Origin: JBBRYB01 sp038238115
GTDB taxonomy: Bacteria > Actinomycetota > Actinomycetes > Propionibacteriales > Nocardioidaceae
Reading direction: 5' to 3'
DNA length: 64,000 nt
Assembly: GCA_038238115.1 (NCBI GenBank)
Contig: JBBRYB010000004.1
Coordinates: 62,001-126,000 of the forward strand
The translations under genes and the position numbers were made by a program. This document shows positions 32,138 to 40,319 of the stretch, piece by piece. Under the pieces are notes generated by a model. That model saw only the letters and a program-made list of their open reading frames with translations, searched no databases and was not told the origin of the DNA. Each line of letters starts with the position of its first letter. Within the stretch, counting starts at the first letter, position 1.

Positions 32138-33339
32138 GGCCCTGCTCTGCTCAGCTGAGGCTCGCGACTGTGCTGATCCGGCCGACCTGCCGCGAGCAGC
32201 TCAGCCAGCCGAGGCCCGCCGGGCCCAACCGTCACGGTGGAGTCGGTGCCGAACGTCGCGGCCGGAAGCACTGACAGCTCAGCGCCGGCAAGCCTCTGGA
32301 CAACCGCCACCTCCGCCAGCCGCCGCAGCCCAGCTGCCTCCCGGCGTAGGTGGATCACCACGTGAAGTGCCGATGCGACCTGGGCATGTACCGCCTCCCT
32401 CGACAGGCCCGCCGCGACTCCGAGCGCCTCGAACCGGGCAGGCACATCGCGCGACGAGTTGGCGTGCACCGTGCCGCACCCGCCCTCGTGACCGGTGTTC
32501 ATGGCGGCGAGCATGTCGACGACCTCGCCACCTCGCACCTCGCCGACCACGAGACGGTCCGGACGCATCCGCAGCGCCTGCCGCACCAGGTCGCGAAGCG
32601 TGATCTCACCCGCCCCCTCGACGTTGGCCGGTCGTGACTCGAGCGAGACGACGTGCGGGTGTGCGGGCCGTAGCTCGGCAGCCTCCTCGACGATGACGAT
32701 GCGCTGGCTCGGAGCGACCTGCGAGAGCAGGGCAGCCAGCAGCGTGGTCTTGCCCGACCCGGTGCCGCCTGAGACGACGAACGGCAATCGTGAGCGAACG
32801 ATGTCGAGCAGCAGGCTCGCGCCCTGATCCTCGGTCGTGCCGGAGGCGACCAGGTCCTCGAGGGTCATGACGCGGCGCGCAGGCACGCGCAGGGACAGGC
32901 AAGTGCCGGGCCTCGCCACGGGGGCGAGCACGGCGTGCAGCCTCGTCCCGTCGCGTAGGCGCACGTCGACGCACGGCGAGGCGTCGTCGAGCCTGCGTCC
33001 TGCACCCGATGCCAGCCGTTGCGCGAGTCGACGCACCGCGTCGTCGTCGGCGAACTGCACAGCGGTCCTGCGCAGTCCTGCCCCGTCGTCGACATAGACC
33101 TCCGACGCGCCGTTGACGAGCACGTCGGTCACTCCGCGCTGTCGCAGCAGGGACTCGAGCGGACCCGTGCCCACGATGTCGCTTCGAAGGCTGTCGACGA
33201 CGTCGAGCACAGCCGCGTCCCCGACGAGGCGGCCCTCGGCCCGGATGGCCTGCGCCACCCGCCCCGGTGCCAGGTCGTCACCGTCGTGCGCCAGCCGGAC
33301 GCGTACCCGGTCAAGCAGGTCGGGGTCGATCGCGCTCAC
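32134..33339 (-). CDS. tadA: TadA pilus-assembly ATPase
   Basis: The 401-residue secretion ATPase of the GspE/VirB11 superfamily powers Flp pilus assembly. Motifs: VTDVLVNGASEVYVDDGAGL at the N-terminal domain, VVSGGTGSGKTTLLAAL as Walker A, IVIVEEAAELRP as the Asp box, VVGEVRGGEVVDMLAAMNTG as Walker B, and GTVHANSSRDVPARFEAL as the His box. The GTG at 33339 overlaps the Ssd stop; the open frame upstream belongs to Ssd in another frame. Confidence 0.92.
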   Translation of the reverse strand: MSAIDPDLLDRVRVRLAHDGDDLAPGRVAQAIRAEGRLVGDAAVLDVVDSLRSDIVGTGPLESLLRQRGVTDVLVNGASEVYVDDGAGLRRTAVQFADDDAVRRLAQRLASGAGRRLDDASPCVDVRLRDGTRLHAVLAPVARPGTCLSLRVPARRVMTLEDLVASGTTEDQGASLLLDIVRSRLPFVVSGGTGSGKTTLLAALLSQVAPSQRIVIVEEAAELRPAHPHVVSLESRPANVEGAGEITLRDLVRQALRMRPDRLVVGEVRGGEVVDMLAAMNTGHEGGCGTVHANSSRDVPARFEALGVAAGLSREAVHAQVASALHVVIHLRREAAGLRRLAEVAVVQRLAGAELSVLPAATFGTDSTVTVGPGGPRLAELLAAGRPDQHSREPQLSRAGP

Positions 33340-34415
33340 GACCGGACCTTCCGCGTGACGGGAGCCACCTCGTCGAGCAGACGCGCGCAGCCGCGGGCCA
33401 GTCGACGGCATCCGAGCGGGCCAAGGCCCTCGTTGACCGCCCGTGTGGTCGAGCGAGGTGAGGGCAGTACGGCGAGGAGGGGAAGTCGCAGGGTCGCAGC
33501 GAGGGATTCCACGTCGACTGATGCCGCCGACGTGCGTCGCACCACCAGCCTGATGTCGGGGCACAGCGGCTCGAGCAACGCCAGCAACCGGCTGGCGCCT
33601 GCCGCTGCGCCCACGTCCAGCGTGCTCACGAGGATGAGGACGTCGAGCACGGGCAGGGCCTCGGCGACCAACGTGTCGACTCGGCGGGAAAGATCGACCA
33701 CGACGAGATCCGATCCGCGCCGAGCCGAGGAGAGCATGGCCTGCAAAGTAGCGGGTTCGAGTTGCACGTCGTCGGTGCGGTCGAAGGACAGCACCGCGAG
33801 ATCCTCGTGGTTGGGCAGGGCGGCCCGCAACGCCGACGAGCTGACCCGACCGCGGGTCTCGGCCACCTCGGGCCAGCGGAGACCGGCGACGTCCTCACAA
33901 CCCACGACGAGCTCGACGCCGCCAGCGAGGGTGTCGACGTCGACGAGCAACGCCTCCTGACCTCGCCGCGCTGCGCACAGGCCGAGTGCCGCTGCGAGTG
34001 TGGAGGCCCCGGCACCACCTCGCGCTCCTATTATCCCAAGCGTCACTGCGGTAGCGGCCGGGTTGTCGACAGTGTCTGCGATTCGTTCGACGAGCCAGGC
34101 CTCGGCGTCGGGGACCAGCGCTACGTGGTCGGCACGAACCGCCACGCCGCGCTGCCAGAGCGCCGCCGACTCCTGCCCCCGAGCCACCAGCACGACGTCG
34201 TCGCGCCTGCCCAACGCAAGCCGCGCCACTGCGTCCGCACAGTCATCGCCGACAAGCACGCAGGACGCGTGCGACCAGGAGCGCCGGGCGCCATCGGGCT
34301 GCTCGATCACGTGGGGAGTCACCGCGGCGGCGGCGCACAGCCGGAGAAGCTCCTCACGCAGGACGCGATCACGGGTGACGATGAGTGGGCGACTTGGGTC
34401 GGGGGGCGCGTCCAT
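33336..34415 (-). CDS. ssd: septum-site determining protein Ssd / CpaE-like ATPase
   Basis: The 359-residue protein has an N-terminal receiver-like half and a MinD/CpaE-type ATPase half. GIIGARGGAGASTLAAALGL is a degenerate deviant Walker A, ALLVDVDTLAGGVELVVG is the Asp motif, and SDLVVVDLSRRVDTLV is the Walker B-like region. M. tuberculosis Ssd (Rv3660c) heads the same tad operon and affects septation. CpaE proteins localise pilus machinery, which suits this context. The ATG at 34415 is chosen; 25 further open codons lie upstream. Confidence 0.85.
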   Translation of the reverse strand: MDAPPDPSRPLIVTRDRVLREELLRLCAAAAVTPHVIEQPDGARRSWSHASCVLVGDDCADAVARLALGRRDDVVLVARGQESAALWQRGVAVRADHVALVPDAEAWLVERIADTVDNPAATAVTLGIIGARGGAGASTLAAALGLCAARRGQEALLVDVDTLAGGVELVVGCEDVAGLRWPEVAETRGRVSSSALRAALPNHEDLAVLSFDRTDDVQLEPATLQAMLSSARRGSDLVVVDLSRRVDTLVAEALPVLDVLILVSTLDVGAAAGASRLLALLEPLCPDIRLVVRRTSAASVDVESLAATLRLPLLAVLPSPRSTTRAVNEGLGPLGCRRLARGCARLLDEVAPVTRKVRS

Positions 34416-34547
34416 AGCGCCAGCATCGACGAGAAGCACCCACCGACTCCAGTGGGCATCGTGGATCTGTGGACGCGGAGCCGGGCCCATGACGTGTGGA
34501 CAGCCGCTGCACCGTGCATACCCGATGGGCTGGAGGATCTACGTGGT

Positions 34548-34654
34548 GCAGCCCCCGGTGGGGGGTACCGGGGGCTGCCGCGGGCCGCGACTCCGGGGGG
34601 TGGAATCAGCGACCCGCCGATCCAGCGACGAGGGGGGATTGCCGCTGGAGATCT
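34548..34654 (-). ncRNA. 6C RNA (B11-type small RNA)
   Basis: Reading the minus strand from about 34654, stem 1 is CCAGCG/CGCTGG around a loop with AATCCCCCCTCG. Stem 2 is GCGGG/CCCGC with an inner TCC/GGA and the loop ACCCCCC. A 12-bp terminator stem follows (arms 34567-34578 and 34548-34559). Two C6 loops plus a terminal hairpin define the actinobacterial 6C motif. In M. tuberculosis the homologue B11 also lies between the ssd gene and the HAD gene, where its C-rich loops pair with G-rich target mRNAs. The roughly 107-base length fits. Confidence 0.88.
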
Positions 34655-34660
34655 CCGCCT

Positions 34661-34666
34661 ACTGTA
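34661..34666 (-). promoter_or_regulatory. -10 element of 6C RNA (TACAGT)
   Basis: Minus-strand TACAGT lies 6-8 bases before the purine-rich start of the 6C RNA near 34654. Confidence 0.55.
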
Positions 34667-34676
34667 CCCCTGGCGC

Positions 34677-34717
34677 CTGGGGATAAGGCAATCCCCAGCG
34701 GCCATCCGCCGTATCCT
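34677..34717 (+). promoter_or_regulatory. promoter region of HAD gene with ctgggga/tccccag dyad
   Basis: An inverted repeat ctgggga-(8)-tccccag lies about 15 bases before TATCCT (34712-34717), a good -10 for the HAD gene. It also falls at the -35 zone of the divergent 6C RNA, so one regulator could act on both. Confidence 0.4.
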
Positions 34718-34752
34718 CGAAACATCGAGTTGTCACGAGAGCCGAGGAGTCC

Positions 34753-35547
34753 ATGACGGCGACAGCCGGAAGACCCGCTGCGTTCTTCGATCTGGATAAG
34801 ACGATCATCGCGAAGTCGAGCACGCTTGCGTTCAGCCGTTCCTTCTACCAAGGCGGTCTGATCACCCGCAAGTCGGTACTGCGCAGCGGGTACGCCCAGT
34901 TCGTGTTTCTCGTGGGGGGTGCCGACCACGACCAGATGGAGCGCATGCGCCGCTATCTCTCCGAGCAGGCCACCGGCTGGGACGTGCAGACCGTCAAGGA
35001 CATCGTGGCCGACACCTTGCACCACATTGTCGACCCGCTCGTCTACGAGGAGGCCGTCGACCTGATCGAGCACCACCGCCGCGAGGCGCATGACGTCGTG
35101 ATCGTCTCCACGTCCGGGGCCGAGGTGGTCGAGCCTATCGGGGAAATGCTGGGCGCCGACCGGGTCATCGCCACCGTGATGGTGCAAGACGCCGGCCGCT
35201 ACACCGGCGAGATCGGCTTCTACGCCTATGCGGAGAACAAGGTGCTCGCGATCCGCGAGATGGCCGAACGCGAAGGCTACGACCTGGCCAACTCGTTCGC
35301 CTACAGCGACTCCTCCACCGACATCCCGATGCTCGAGACAGTCGGCAACCCGTATGCCGTCAACCCCGACAAGGCGCTTCGCCGGGTCGCCGTCGAGCGT
35401 GGCTGGCCGATCCTTGACTTCACCCGGCCCGTCCAGCTTCGCGGGCGCATGCGCTTCGACGCGTCACGGACGACGCTGGCCGTCGCCCTCGGCGCGGGGG
35501 CAGCGGCCGCGGGCGCGGCGGTGCTCGTGTCACGCCGGCGCCGCTAG
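34753..35547 (+). CDS. HAD-IB family phosphatase (SerB/CicA-like)
   Basis: The 264-residue haloacid-dehalogenase phosphatase has motif I AFFDLDKTII (Asp13 nucleophile, Asp15 acid/base), motif II VVIVSTSGAEVVEP, and motif III/IV ending in NSFAYSDSSTDIPMLETVG. The cap region resembles the CicA/SerB-like HAD-IB group acting on small phosphates or phospholipids. A C-terminal hydrophobic helix (TLAVALGAGAAAAGAAVLVS) followed by RRRR suggests membrane anchoring. GAGGAG precedes the ATG. Rv3661 occupies the same position beside the 6C RNA in mycobacteria. Confidence 0.9.
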   Translation: MTATAGRPAAFFDLDKTIIAKSSTLAFSRSFYQGGLITRKSVLRSGYAQFVFLVGGADHDQMERMRRYLSEQATGWDVQTVKDIVADTLHHIVDPLVYEEAVDLIEHHRREAHDVVIVSTSGAEVVEPIGEMLGADRVIATVMVQDAGRYTGEIGFYAYAENKVLAIREMAEREGYDLANSFAYSDSSTDIPMLETVGNPYAVNPDKALRRVAVERGWPILDFTRPVQLRGRMRFDASRTTLAVALGAGAAAAGAAVLVSRRRR

Positions 35548-35557
35548 GGCGGGCCCG

Positions 35558-36280
35558 GTGCCCGCTGCCGACGTGTTCGCAGAGGCTGCGTCGCTGGAGG
35601 GAGTGCCCTCCGCGTTGGCGGCGGCCCGAGACGGCATCGACGTGCTCCTGCGCGACAGGGGTCTTCGGCGTACGACGCCGGAACTCACCACACAGTCGCT
35701 GCTGCTGGGTGCCGCCGCCACGGCACGCCTGGCGGGCAGTCGAAGCGATCTCGATGACGTGCGAACGGGTAAGGCCGACGCTATCGGCGCGGCAGCGGCT
35801 CGGCTCAATGCCGGGCTGCTGGGGCTGGTGCCGGTCTTGTCCCACTCCCCGGTGCAGGTGCTGGCGCGACTGCACACCCTTGCGACCGCCGGGAGGGTCG
35901 ATGACGCGTCATTGGGGCGACCGCGCCCCGAGCCTGGACTGGCCGCACGGCTGCAGCGGCTCGCTGCGGCACTCGTCGCACCAACCCAGGCGCCCGCGCT
36001 CGCGGTCGCGGCGCTCGCGCATGCCGAGGTGGCGACGGTGGCGCCCTTCGAGTTCGGCAACGGAGTCGTCGCCAGGGCGCTGGAACGACTGCTGCTGGTG
36101 GCACGAGGAGTGGATCCCACGTCGATGCTCGTGCCGGAGGCGGGGCACCTGGCGCTCGTCGACGGGTATCGGGCCGGCCTCAGCGCCTACGCCGATGGCG
36201 GACGTGCGGGGCGTCGCCAATGGCTGTTGCACGCTGCCGCCGCCGTCACCGAGGCCGTCGCCCTGAGCCCGCTTCGCTGA
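35558..36280 (+). CDS. degenerate Fic-domain protein (Rv3662c-like)
   Basis: The 240-residue mostly helical protein contains APFEFGNGVVARALERLLL at residues 162-180. This lines up with the Fic motif HPFxxGNGRxxR, but the catalytic His is Ala and the GNGR arginine is Val; the last Arg remains. AMP transfer by the usual mechanism is therefore unlikely. Homologues next to the HAD gene occur across actinobacteria and are often labelled oxidoreductase without evidence. The GTG at 35558 lies ten bases after the HAD stop, so the two probably share a transcript. Confidence 0.65.
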   Translation: MPAADVFAEAASLEGVPSALAAARDGIDVLLRDRGLRRTTPELTTQSLLLGAAATARLAGSRSDLDDVRTGKADAIGAAAARLNAGLLGLVPVLSHSPVQVLARLHTLATAGRVDDASLGRPRPEPGLAARLQRLAAALVAPTQAPALAVAALAHAEVATVAPFEFGNGVVARALERLLLVARGVDPTSMLVPEAGHLALVDGYRAGLSAYADGGRAGRRQWLLHAAAAVTEAVALSPLR

Positions 36281-36381
36281 CCCTCGACCGGGGGAGGGTT
36301 GCGCCCCGGCCGGAACGGCTGGCGCCTCGATCGGAAGAACAGACACGCGGGCAGCACAAGGGGTGCTCGGCGGGACATGCA

Positions 36382-36410
36382 AGCGGCGCCCCTGCTCGAA
36401 GGGCGCCGCT
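36382..36410 (+). terminator. 10-bp GC hairpin
   Basis: The arms agcggcgccc (36382-36391) and gggcgccgct (36401-36410) pair perfectly around a nine-base loop, 101 bases after the Fic-like stop. It could end the HAD-Fic transcript, or a minus-strand RNA, equally well. Confidence 0.55.
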
Positions 36411-36710
36411 GCTGACACACGAGTCGCTGGTTACCAGGCGCGCACTCTCATTGTCGTCGCCACGGGGGGACCGGGATCGACTACCCCTGTAGGAAGGGTG
36501 GATCGCCGCGTGGGTACCAGGCTCATGTGCGGGTGTTGAGTTATGGATCCTTTGTACGCCGTTTCGAGGCTCAGCGGAAGACCCCTCGGCGCGTCGTACG
36601 GTAACTCGCCGTGCCAGCTCCGCCACCCTCCGCCTACAGCCGTTCTCATCGTGGCCGGAGCAACCGGCCACGCTGGGCGGTCCCATGCTGAGTCTCAGGC
36701 GGTCAGCGGA

Positions 36711-36716
36711 TAGCCT
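36711..36716 (+). promoter_or_regulatory. candidate leaderless -10 (TAGCCT)
   Basis: TAGCCT lies eight bases before the methyltransferase ATG at 36725; no Shine-Dalgarno is present. Confidence 0.5.
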
Positions 36717-36724
36717 CGGCTGTC

Positions 36725-37525
36725 ATGGACGCGGACCACAAGCGCGCACGCGCCGCCAGCTTCGGCGCCGTGGCCGCGGCCTACGCCGGCCACCGACCCG
36801 ACTACCCCGTCGAGGCCGTACAGTGGCTGGTCGGAGGTGAGCGGGCGCGGGTGCTCGAGCTCGGCGCCGGCACCGGCAAGCTGACCGCGACCCTGTCCAG
36901 ACTCGGTCACGACGTGATCGCCAGCGACCCGTCCTCGCAGATGCTCGCCGAGGCGAAGCGGGCGGCCCCCGGCGCACGCCGCGTCGTCGCCACGGCCGAG
37001 GAGATCCCGCTGCCGTCAGCATGCGTCGACGTCGTCGTGGCCGCGCAGGCGTTCCATTGGTTCGACCCCGAGAAGGCCCTGCCCGAGATCGCCCGGGTGC
37101 TGCGGCCCGCCGGCGCGCTCGCCCTCGTCTGGAACCAGGGCGACCGGATGGTGCCTTGGGTCAAGAAGGTCTACGAGCTGATCGACGTCAGCTCCGACGA
37201 CATCGGCAACAACCCGTTCGAGGACTCCGACCTGTTCGTGCTCGCCGAGCAGCGGATCTTCCGCCACTGGCAGGTCGTGCGCAGGGACACGCTCACCGGG
37301 TTCGTCGGTTCCAGCTCCCAGGCGGCCACCCTCGCGCCCGCTGAGCGAGATCGGCTGCTGGCCGATGCGGGAGCGCTCTACGACAGCTACGGACGCGGTC
37401 CCGACGGCCTGCTGATGCCGTGGATGACGTACTGCTGTCGCGGCCGCGTCACCGGGCTGGGGACGGCTCGCGCCGAGCAGGCGGCCAACGGCATGGACGA
37501 TGACCTGCTGATCGACTTCTCCTGA
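36725..37525 (+). CDS. class I SAM-dependent methyltransferase
   Basis: The 266-residue protein has SFGAVAAAYAGHRPDYP at the N-terminus, VLELGAGTGKLTATLSRLGH as motif I, VIASDPSSQMLAEAKRAAPG as motif II, and VVVAAQAFHWFDPEKALPEI as the post-I region. This is the layout of the UbiE/Tam-like group often annotated as Rv3699-type or trans-aconitate methyltransferases. The substrate is unknown. It lies just before the LytS-type kinase but has its own promoter-like hexamer and is not clearly in one operon with it. Confidence 0.85.
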   Translation: MDADHKRARAASFGAVAAAYAGHRPDYPVEAVQWLVGGERARVLELGAGTGKLTATLSRLGHDVIASDPSSQMLAEAKRAAPGARRVVATAEEIPLPSACVDVVVAAQAFHWFDPEKALPEIARVLRPAGALALVWNQGDRMVPWVKKVYELIDVSSDDIGNNPFEDSDLFVLAEQRIFRHWQVVRRDTLTGFVGSSSQAATLAPAERDRLLADAGALYDSYGRGPDGLLMPWMTYCCRGRVTGLGTARAEQAANGMDDDLLIDFS

Positions 37526-37558
37526 GACTTGAGCCAGTTCAACGGCGGTGGTGGCCGA

Positions 37559-37564
37559 TACGGT
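37559..37564 (+). promoter_or_regulatory. candidate leaderless -10 (TACGGT)
   Basis: TACGGT lies seven bases before GTG 37572 and decides that start over the upstream GTG at 37548. Confidence 0.45.
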
Positions 37565-37571
37565 GGCGGCT

Positions 37572-38744
37572 GTGGGAAGTCTGCAGATCATCGGCGTCGT
37601 CGCCGGTATCGGCGTCGCAGCGGCCGGCGTCTTGTGGCTGACCGCACGCAACCGCTACGCCTTGGGGACGCAGCAGGACCGGACGACGTTTCGCACGCTG
37701 CACACCGCCAACCTCGCCGCTCCGCCGCTACGTGCCGGGCTGACTCGGGCCTCGGCCGACCGCTCGCTGCACTACCTGCGTTCTCTGCTCGGCGCGCCGG
37801 CCGCCGCGCTGACCGACCTCGACGAGTGTCTCGGCTGGGACGGGGGCGGCGACCATCATCACCCGTCGTCGTACTCCCTTGCGCGGCATACCCTCGACGC
37901 GGGCAGTACGTCGGTCGAGCGGGTCCGCTGCGCCCAACCCGACTGCACGCTGCGCCACGCCATCACCTCCCCGCTCACCGTGCATGAGCGCATCGTCGGG
38001 ACTCTGCAGGTCTTCGCGCCCGCGGCGAACGCCGGCCTGATCCGAGCGACGGACGAGGTGGCCGGCTGGGTGTCGGCACAGCTCGAGCTGGCCGAGGCCG
38101 ACGAGTCTCGCAACCGGCTCGCTGAGGCCGAAGTTCGCGCGCTCCGGGCCCAGATCTCCCCGCACTTCATCTACAACTCCCTGTCGGCGATCGCTTCGTT
38201 CGTGCGCACAGACCCCGAACGTGCGCGGGCGCTGCTGCTGGAGTTCGCCGACTTCACCCGTTACTCGTTTCGCCGCCACGGCGAGTTCACCACTCTTGCT
38301 GAGGAGCTGCGCTCGATCGAGCGCTACCTGGTGCTGGAGCAGGCGCGCTTCGGCGACCGGCTCCAGGTAACGCTGCGGGTGGCGCCAGAGGCATTGCCGG
38401 TGACGTTGCCGTTCCTGTCGCTGCAGCCACTGGTGGAGAACGCCGTACGCCATGGCCTCGACGGCAAGCCCGACACCGGCCGCATCACGATCGTTGCCGA
38501 GGACTCCGGCGCCGAGGTGGTGATCTCGGTCGAGGACGACGGCGTCGGCGAGGACCCCGAGCGGGTACGCAGGGCGCTGGCCGGGGACGCCAGCGTCGAC
38601 TCCATCGGCCTCGGCAACGTGGACGAGCGGCTGCGCGCCACCTTCGGCGACCGCTACGGGCTCGTCATCGAGACGGCGCTCGGCGCCGGTACCAAGGTCA
38701 CCGTCCGGGTGCCGAAGTACGCCCCCGGGGTCGCGACCGGGTGA
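37572..38744 (+). CDS. LytS-type sensor histidine kinase
   Basis: The 390-residue product has one N-terminal membrane helix (IIGVVAGIGVAAAGVLWLTA) and a GAF-like sensing region with cysteines in VRCAQPDCTLRHAI. The His_kinase domain has QISPHFIYNSLSAIASFVRT with the phospho-accepting His. The HATPase_c domain follows, with LVENAVRHGL as the N box and SIGLGNVDERL as the G box. The LytTR regulator at 40963 is its likely partner, with two genes between. GTG 37572 is chosen over 37548 because TACGGT lies seven bases before it in the leaderless spacing seen elsewhere. Confidence 0.88.
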   Translation: MGSLQIIGVVAGIGVAAAGVLWLTARNRYALGTQQDRTTFRTLHTANLAAPPLRAGLTRASADRSLHYLRSLLGAPAAALTDLDECLGWDGGGDHHHPSSYSLARHTLDAGSTSVERVRCAQPDCTLRHAITSPLTVHERIVGTLQVFAPAANAGLIRATDEVAGWVSAQLELAEADESRNRLAEAEVRALRAQISPHFIYNSLSAIASFVRTDPERARALLLEFADFTRYSFRRHGEFTTLAEELRSIERYLVLEQARFGDRLQVTLRVAPEALPVTLPFLSLQPLVENAVRHGLDGKPDTGRITIVAEDSGAEVVISVEDDGVGEDPERVRRALAGDASVDSIGLGNVDERLRATFGDRYGLVIETALGAGTKVTVRVPKYAPGVATG

Positions 38745-38763
38745 GGCAAGCCCGTCGTCCCGG

Positions 38764-38769
38764 TAGCCT
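38764..38769 (+). promoter_or_regulatory. candidate leaderless -10 (TAGCCT)
   Basis: TAGCCT lies eight bases before the guaB1 GTG at 38778. Confidence 0.5.
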
Positions 38770-38777
38770 CGTCTGTC

Positions 38778-40235
38778 GTGCGATTCCTCAACGACATCGT
38801 TCCTGAGACGGACCTGACCTACAACGACGTCTTCCTGGTTCCCGGTCGGTCCAGCGTCACGTCCCGGTTCGACGTCGATCTCACGACGTCCGACGGCGTG
38901 GGTACGACGATTCCGCTGGCCGTCGCCAACATGACAGCGATCTCGGGCCGGCGGATGGCCGAGACGATCGCGCGGCGAGGCGGCGTGGCGATCCTGCCGC
39001 AGGACATCCCGGTCGATGTCGTGGGGTATGCCGTCCGGCAGGTCAAGGCCGCGCACGCCGTCCTCGAGACCCCGATCACCGTGACGCCCGACGCGACGGT
39101 CGGTGAGGCGCTGTCGTTGATTCCCAAGCGCGCCCACGGCGCCGTCGTGGTCGTCCGCGCCGGCAAGCCGGTGGGCATCATGACCGAACGTGACGGGCAC
39201 GGCGTGGACCGCTTCGCCCAGGTGCACGAGGTAATGACGAGTGACATGCTCACGCTCGACGCAGGGGTCTTGCCGGCCGCCATGTTCGACTCGCTCGCCG
39301 CCCACCATGTCGACATGGCGCCCGTCGTCGACGGGGACACCCTGCTCGGCGTGATCACCAGGAGGGGCGCGCTGCGCTCAACCATCTACACACCGGCGCT
39401 CGATCCGGACGGCCGCCTGCTCGTCGGCGCCGCAGTCGGCATCAACGGTGACGTCGGCGACAAGGCCGAGGCGCTGCTCGAGGTCGGCATCGACGCGCTG
39501 GTTGTCGACACTGCGCACGGCCACCAGGACAGGATGCTCGACGTACTCCCGGCCGTGCGCGTGCTCCGAGACGCTCACACCGCCTCGACCGGGCGGCGCA
39601 TCCCTCTTGTGGCCGGCAACGTCGTCACCGCGCAGGGCTGCCACGACCTGCTCAGCGCGGGGGCTGACATCGCCAAGGTCGGTGTCGGCCCCGGCGCCAT
39701 GTGCACGACGCGGATGATGACCGGCGTCGGCCGGCCGCAGTTCTCGGCGGTCCTCGAGTGCGCGGCCGCCGCGGACGAGCACGGCTGTCACGTGTGGGCG
39801 GACGGTGGCGTTCGGCACCCCCGCGACGTTGCGCTCGCGCTCGCGGCCGGCGGCGCCTCGGTGATGGTCGGCTCCTGGTTCGCCGGCACCTACGAGAGCC
39901 CCGGCGACCTGATGCGTGACAGTGATGGGCGGGCCTACAAGGAGTCATTCGGGATGGCGTCCGCGCGGGCAGTCGCGAACCGCACGCGCGACGCGGCCGG
40001 CTTCGAGCGCGCCCGGATGGCCCTCTTCGAGGAGGGCATCTCCACCTCGCGGATGTATGTCGACCCGGCCAGCCCGAGCGTCGAGGACCTGGTCGACGCC
40101 ATTACGGCCGGCGTTCGCAGCAGCGCGACCTACACCGGAGCCACCACGTTGACCGAGTTTCGCGAGCGCGCGGTGGTGGGCGTGCAGTCCGCGGCCGGAT
40201 ACGACGAGGGACGAGCACTGCACGCGAGCTGGTGA
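38778..40235 (+). CDS. guaB1: GuaB1-type IMP dehydrogenase/GMP reductase
   Basis: The 485-residue protein has the IMPDH/GMPR barrel with a CBS pair at about residues 95-200. LTYNDVFLVPGRSSV is the N-terminal signature, VVDTAHGHQ lies in the barrel, and GVGPGAMCTTRMMTGVG carries the catalytic Cys309 of the flexible loop. VWADGGVRHPRDVALALAAG is the phosphate-binding turn. Mycobacterial GuaB1 (Rv1843c type) has been shown to act as a GMP reductase, returning GMP to IMP, and that is the likely role here. It starts with GTG after a leaderless-type hexamer. Confidence 0.9.
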   Translation: MRFLNDIVPETDLTYNDVFLVPGRSSVTSRFDVDLTTSDGVGTTIPLAVANMTAISGRRMAETIARRGGVAILPQDIPVDVVGYAVRQVKAAHAVLETPITVTPDATVGEALSLIPKRAHGAVVVVRAGKPVGIMTERDGHGVDRFAQVHEVMTSDMLTLDAGVLPAAMFDSLAAHHVDMAPVVDGDTLLGVITRRGALRSTIYTPALDPDGRLLVGAAVGINGDVGDKAEALLEVGIDALVVDTAHGHQDRMLDVLPAVRVLRDAHTASTGRRIPLVAGNVVTAQGCHDLLSAGADIAKVGVGPGAMCTTRMMTGVGRPQFSAVLECAAAADEHGCHVWADGGVRHPRDVALALAAGGASVMVGSWFAGTYESPGDLMRDSDGRAYKESFGMASARAVANRTRDAAGFERARMALFEEGISTSRMYVDPASPSVEDLVDAITAGVRSSATYTGATTLTEFRERAVVGVQSAAGYDEGRALHASW

Positions 40236-40245
40236 CCTGCGGTTT

Positions 40246-40291
40246 CCACCGGAGCCTCGAAGGGTGGAGGCTTCCCGAAGCGTGCCGGTGG
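40246..40291 (+). terminator. nested hairpin between guaB1 and GNAT gene
   Basis: The outer arms ccaccgg (40246-40252) and ccggtgg (40285-40291) enclose inner arms agcctc (40253-40258) and gaggct (40267-40272). It lies between convergent genes and could serve both. Confidence 0.6.
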
Positions 40292-40319
40292 CTCAGGCTC
40301 TGGGAGCTGTCGGCTCGGA

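Larger units (their letters stand above)
36281..36724. other. 444-base gap with dispersed repeat and hairpin, no gene
   Basis: Positions 36301-36339 hold two copies of the topA-adjacent repeat unit (the clearer one is ggcgcctcgatcggaagaa). Positions 36382-36410 form a 10-bp hairpin. The rest has no supported frame. A minus-strand frame here is low quality, and a small RNA cannot be excluded. Confidence 0.5.

Noticed and set aside
37728..39308. 526-codon minus-strand open frame
   Set aside because: It is antisense to the LytS-type kinase and guaB1; no domain is recognisable.
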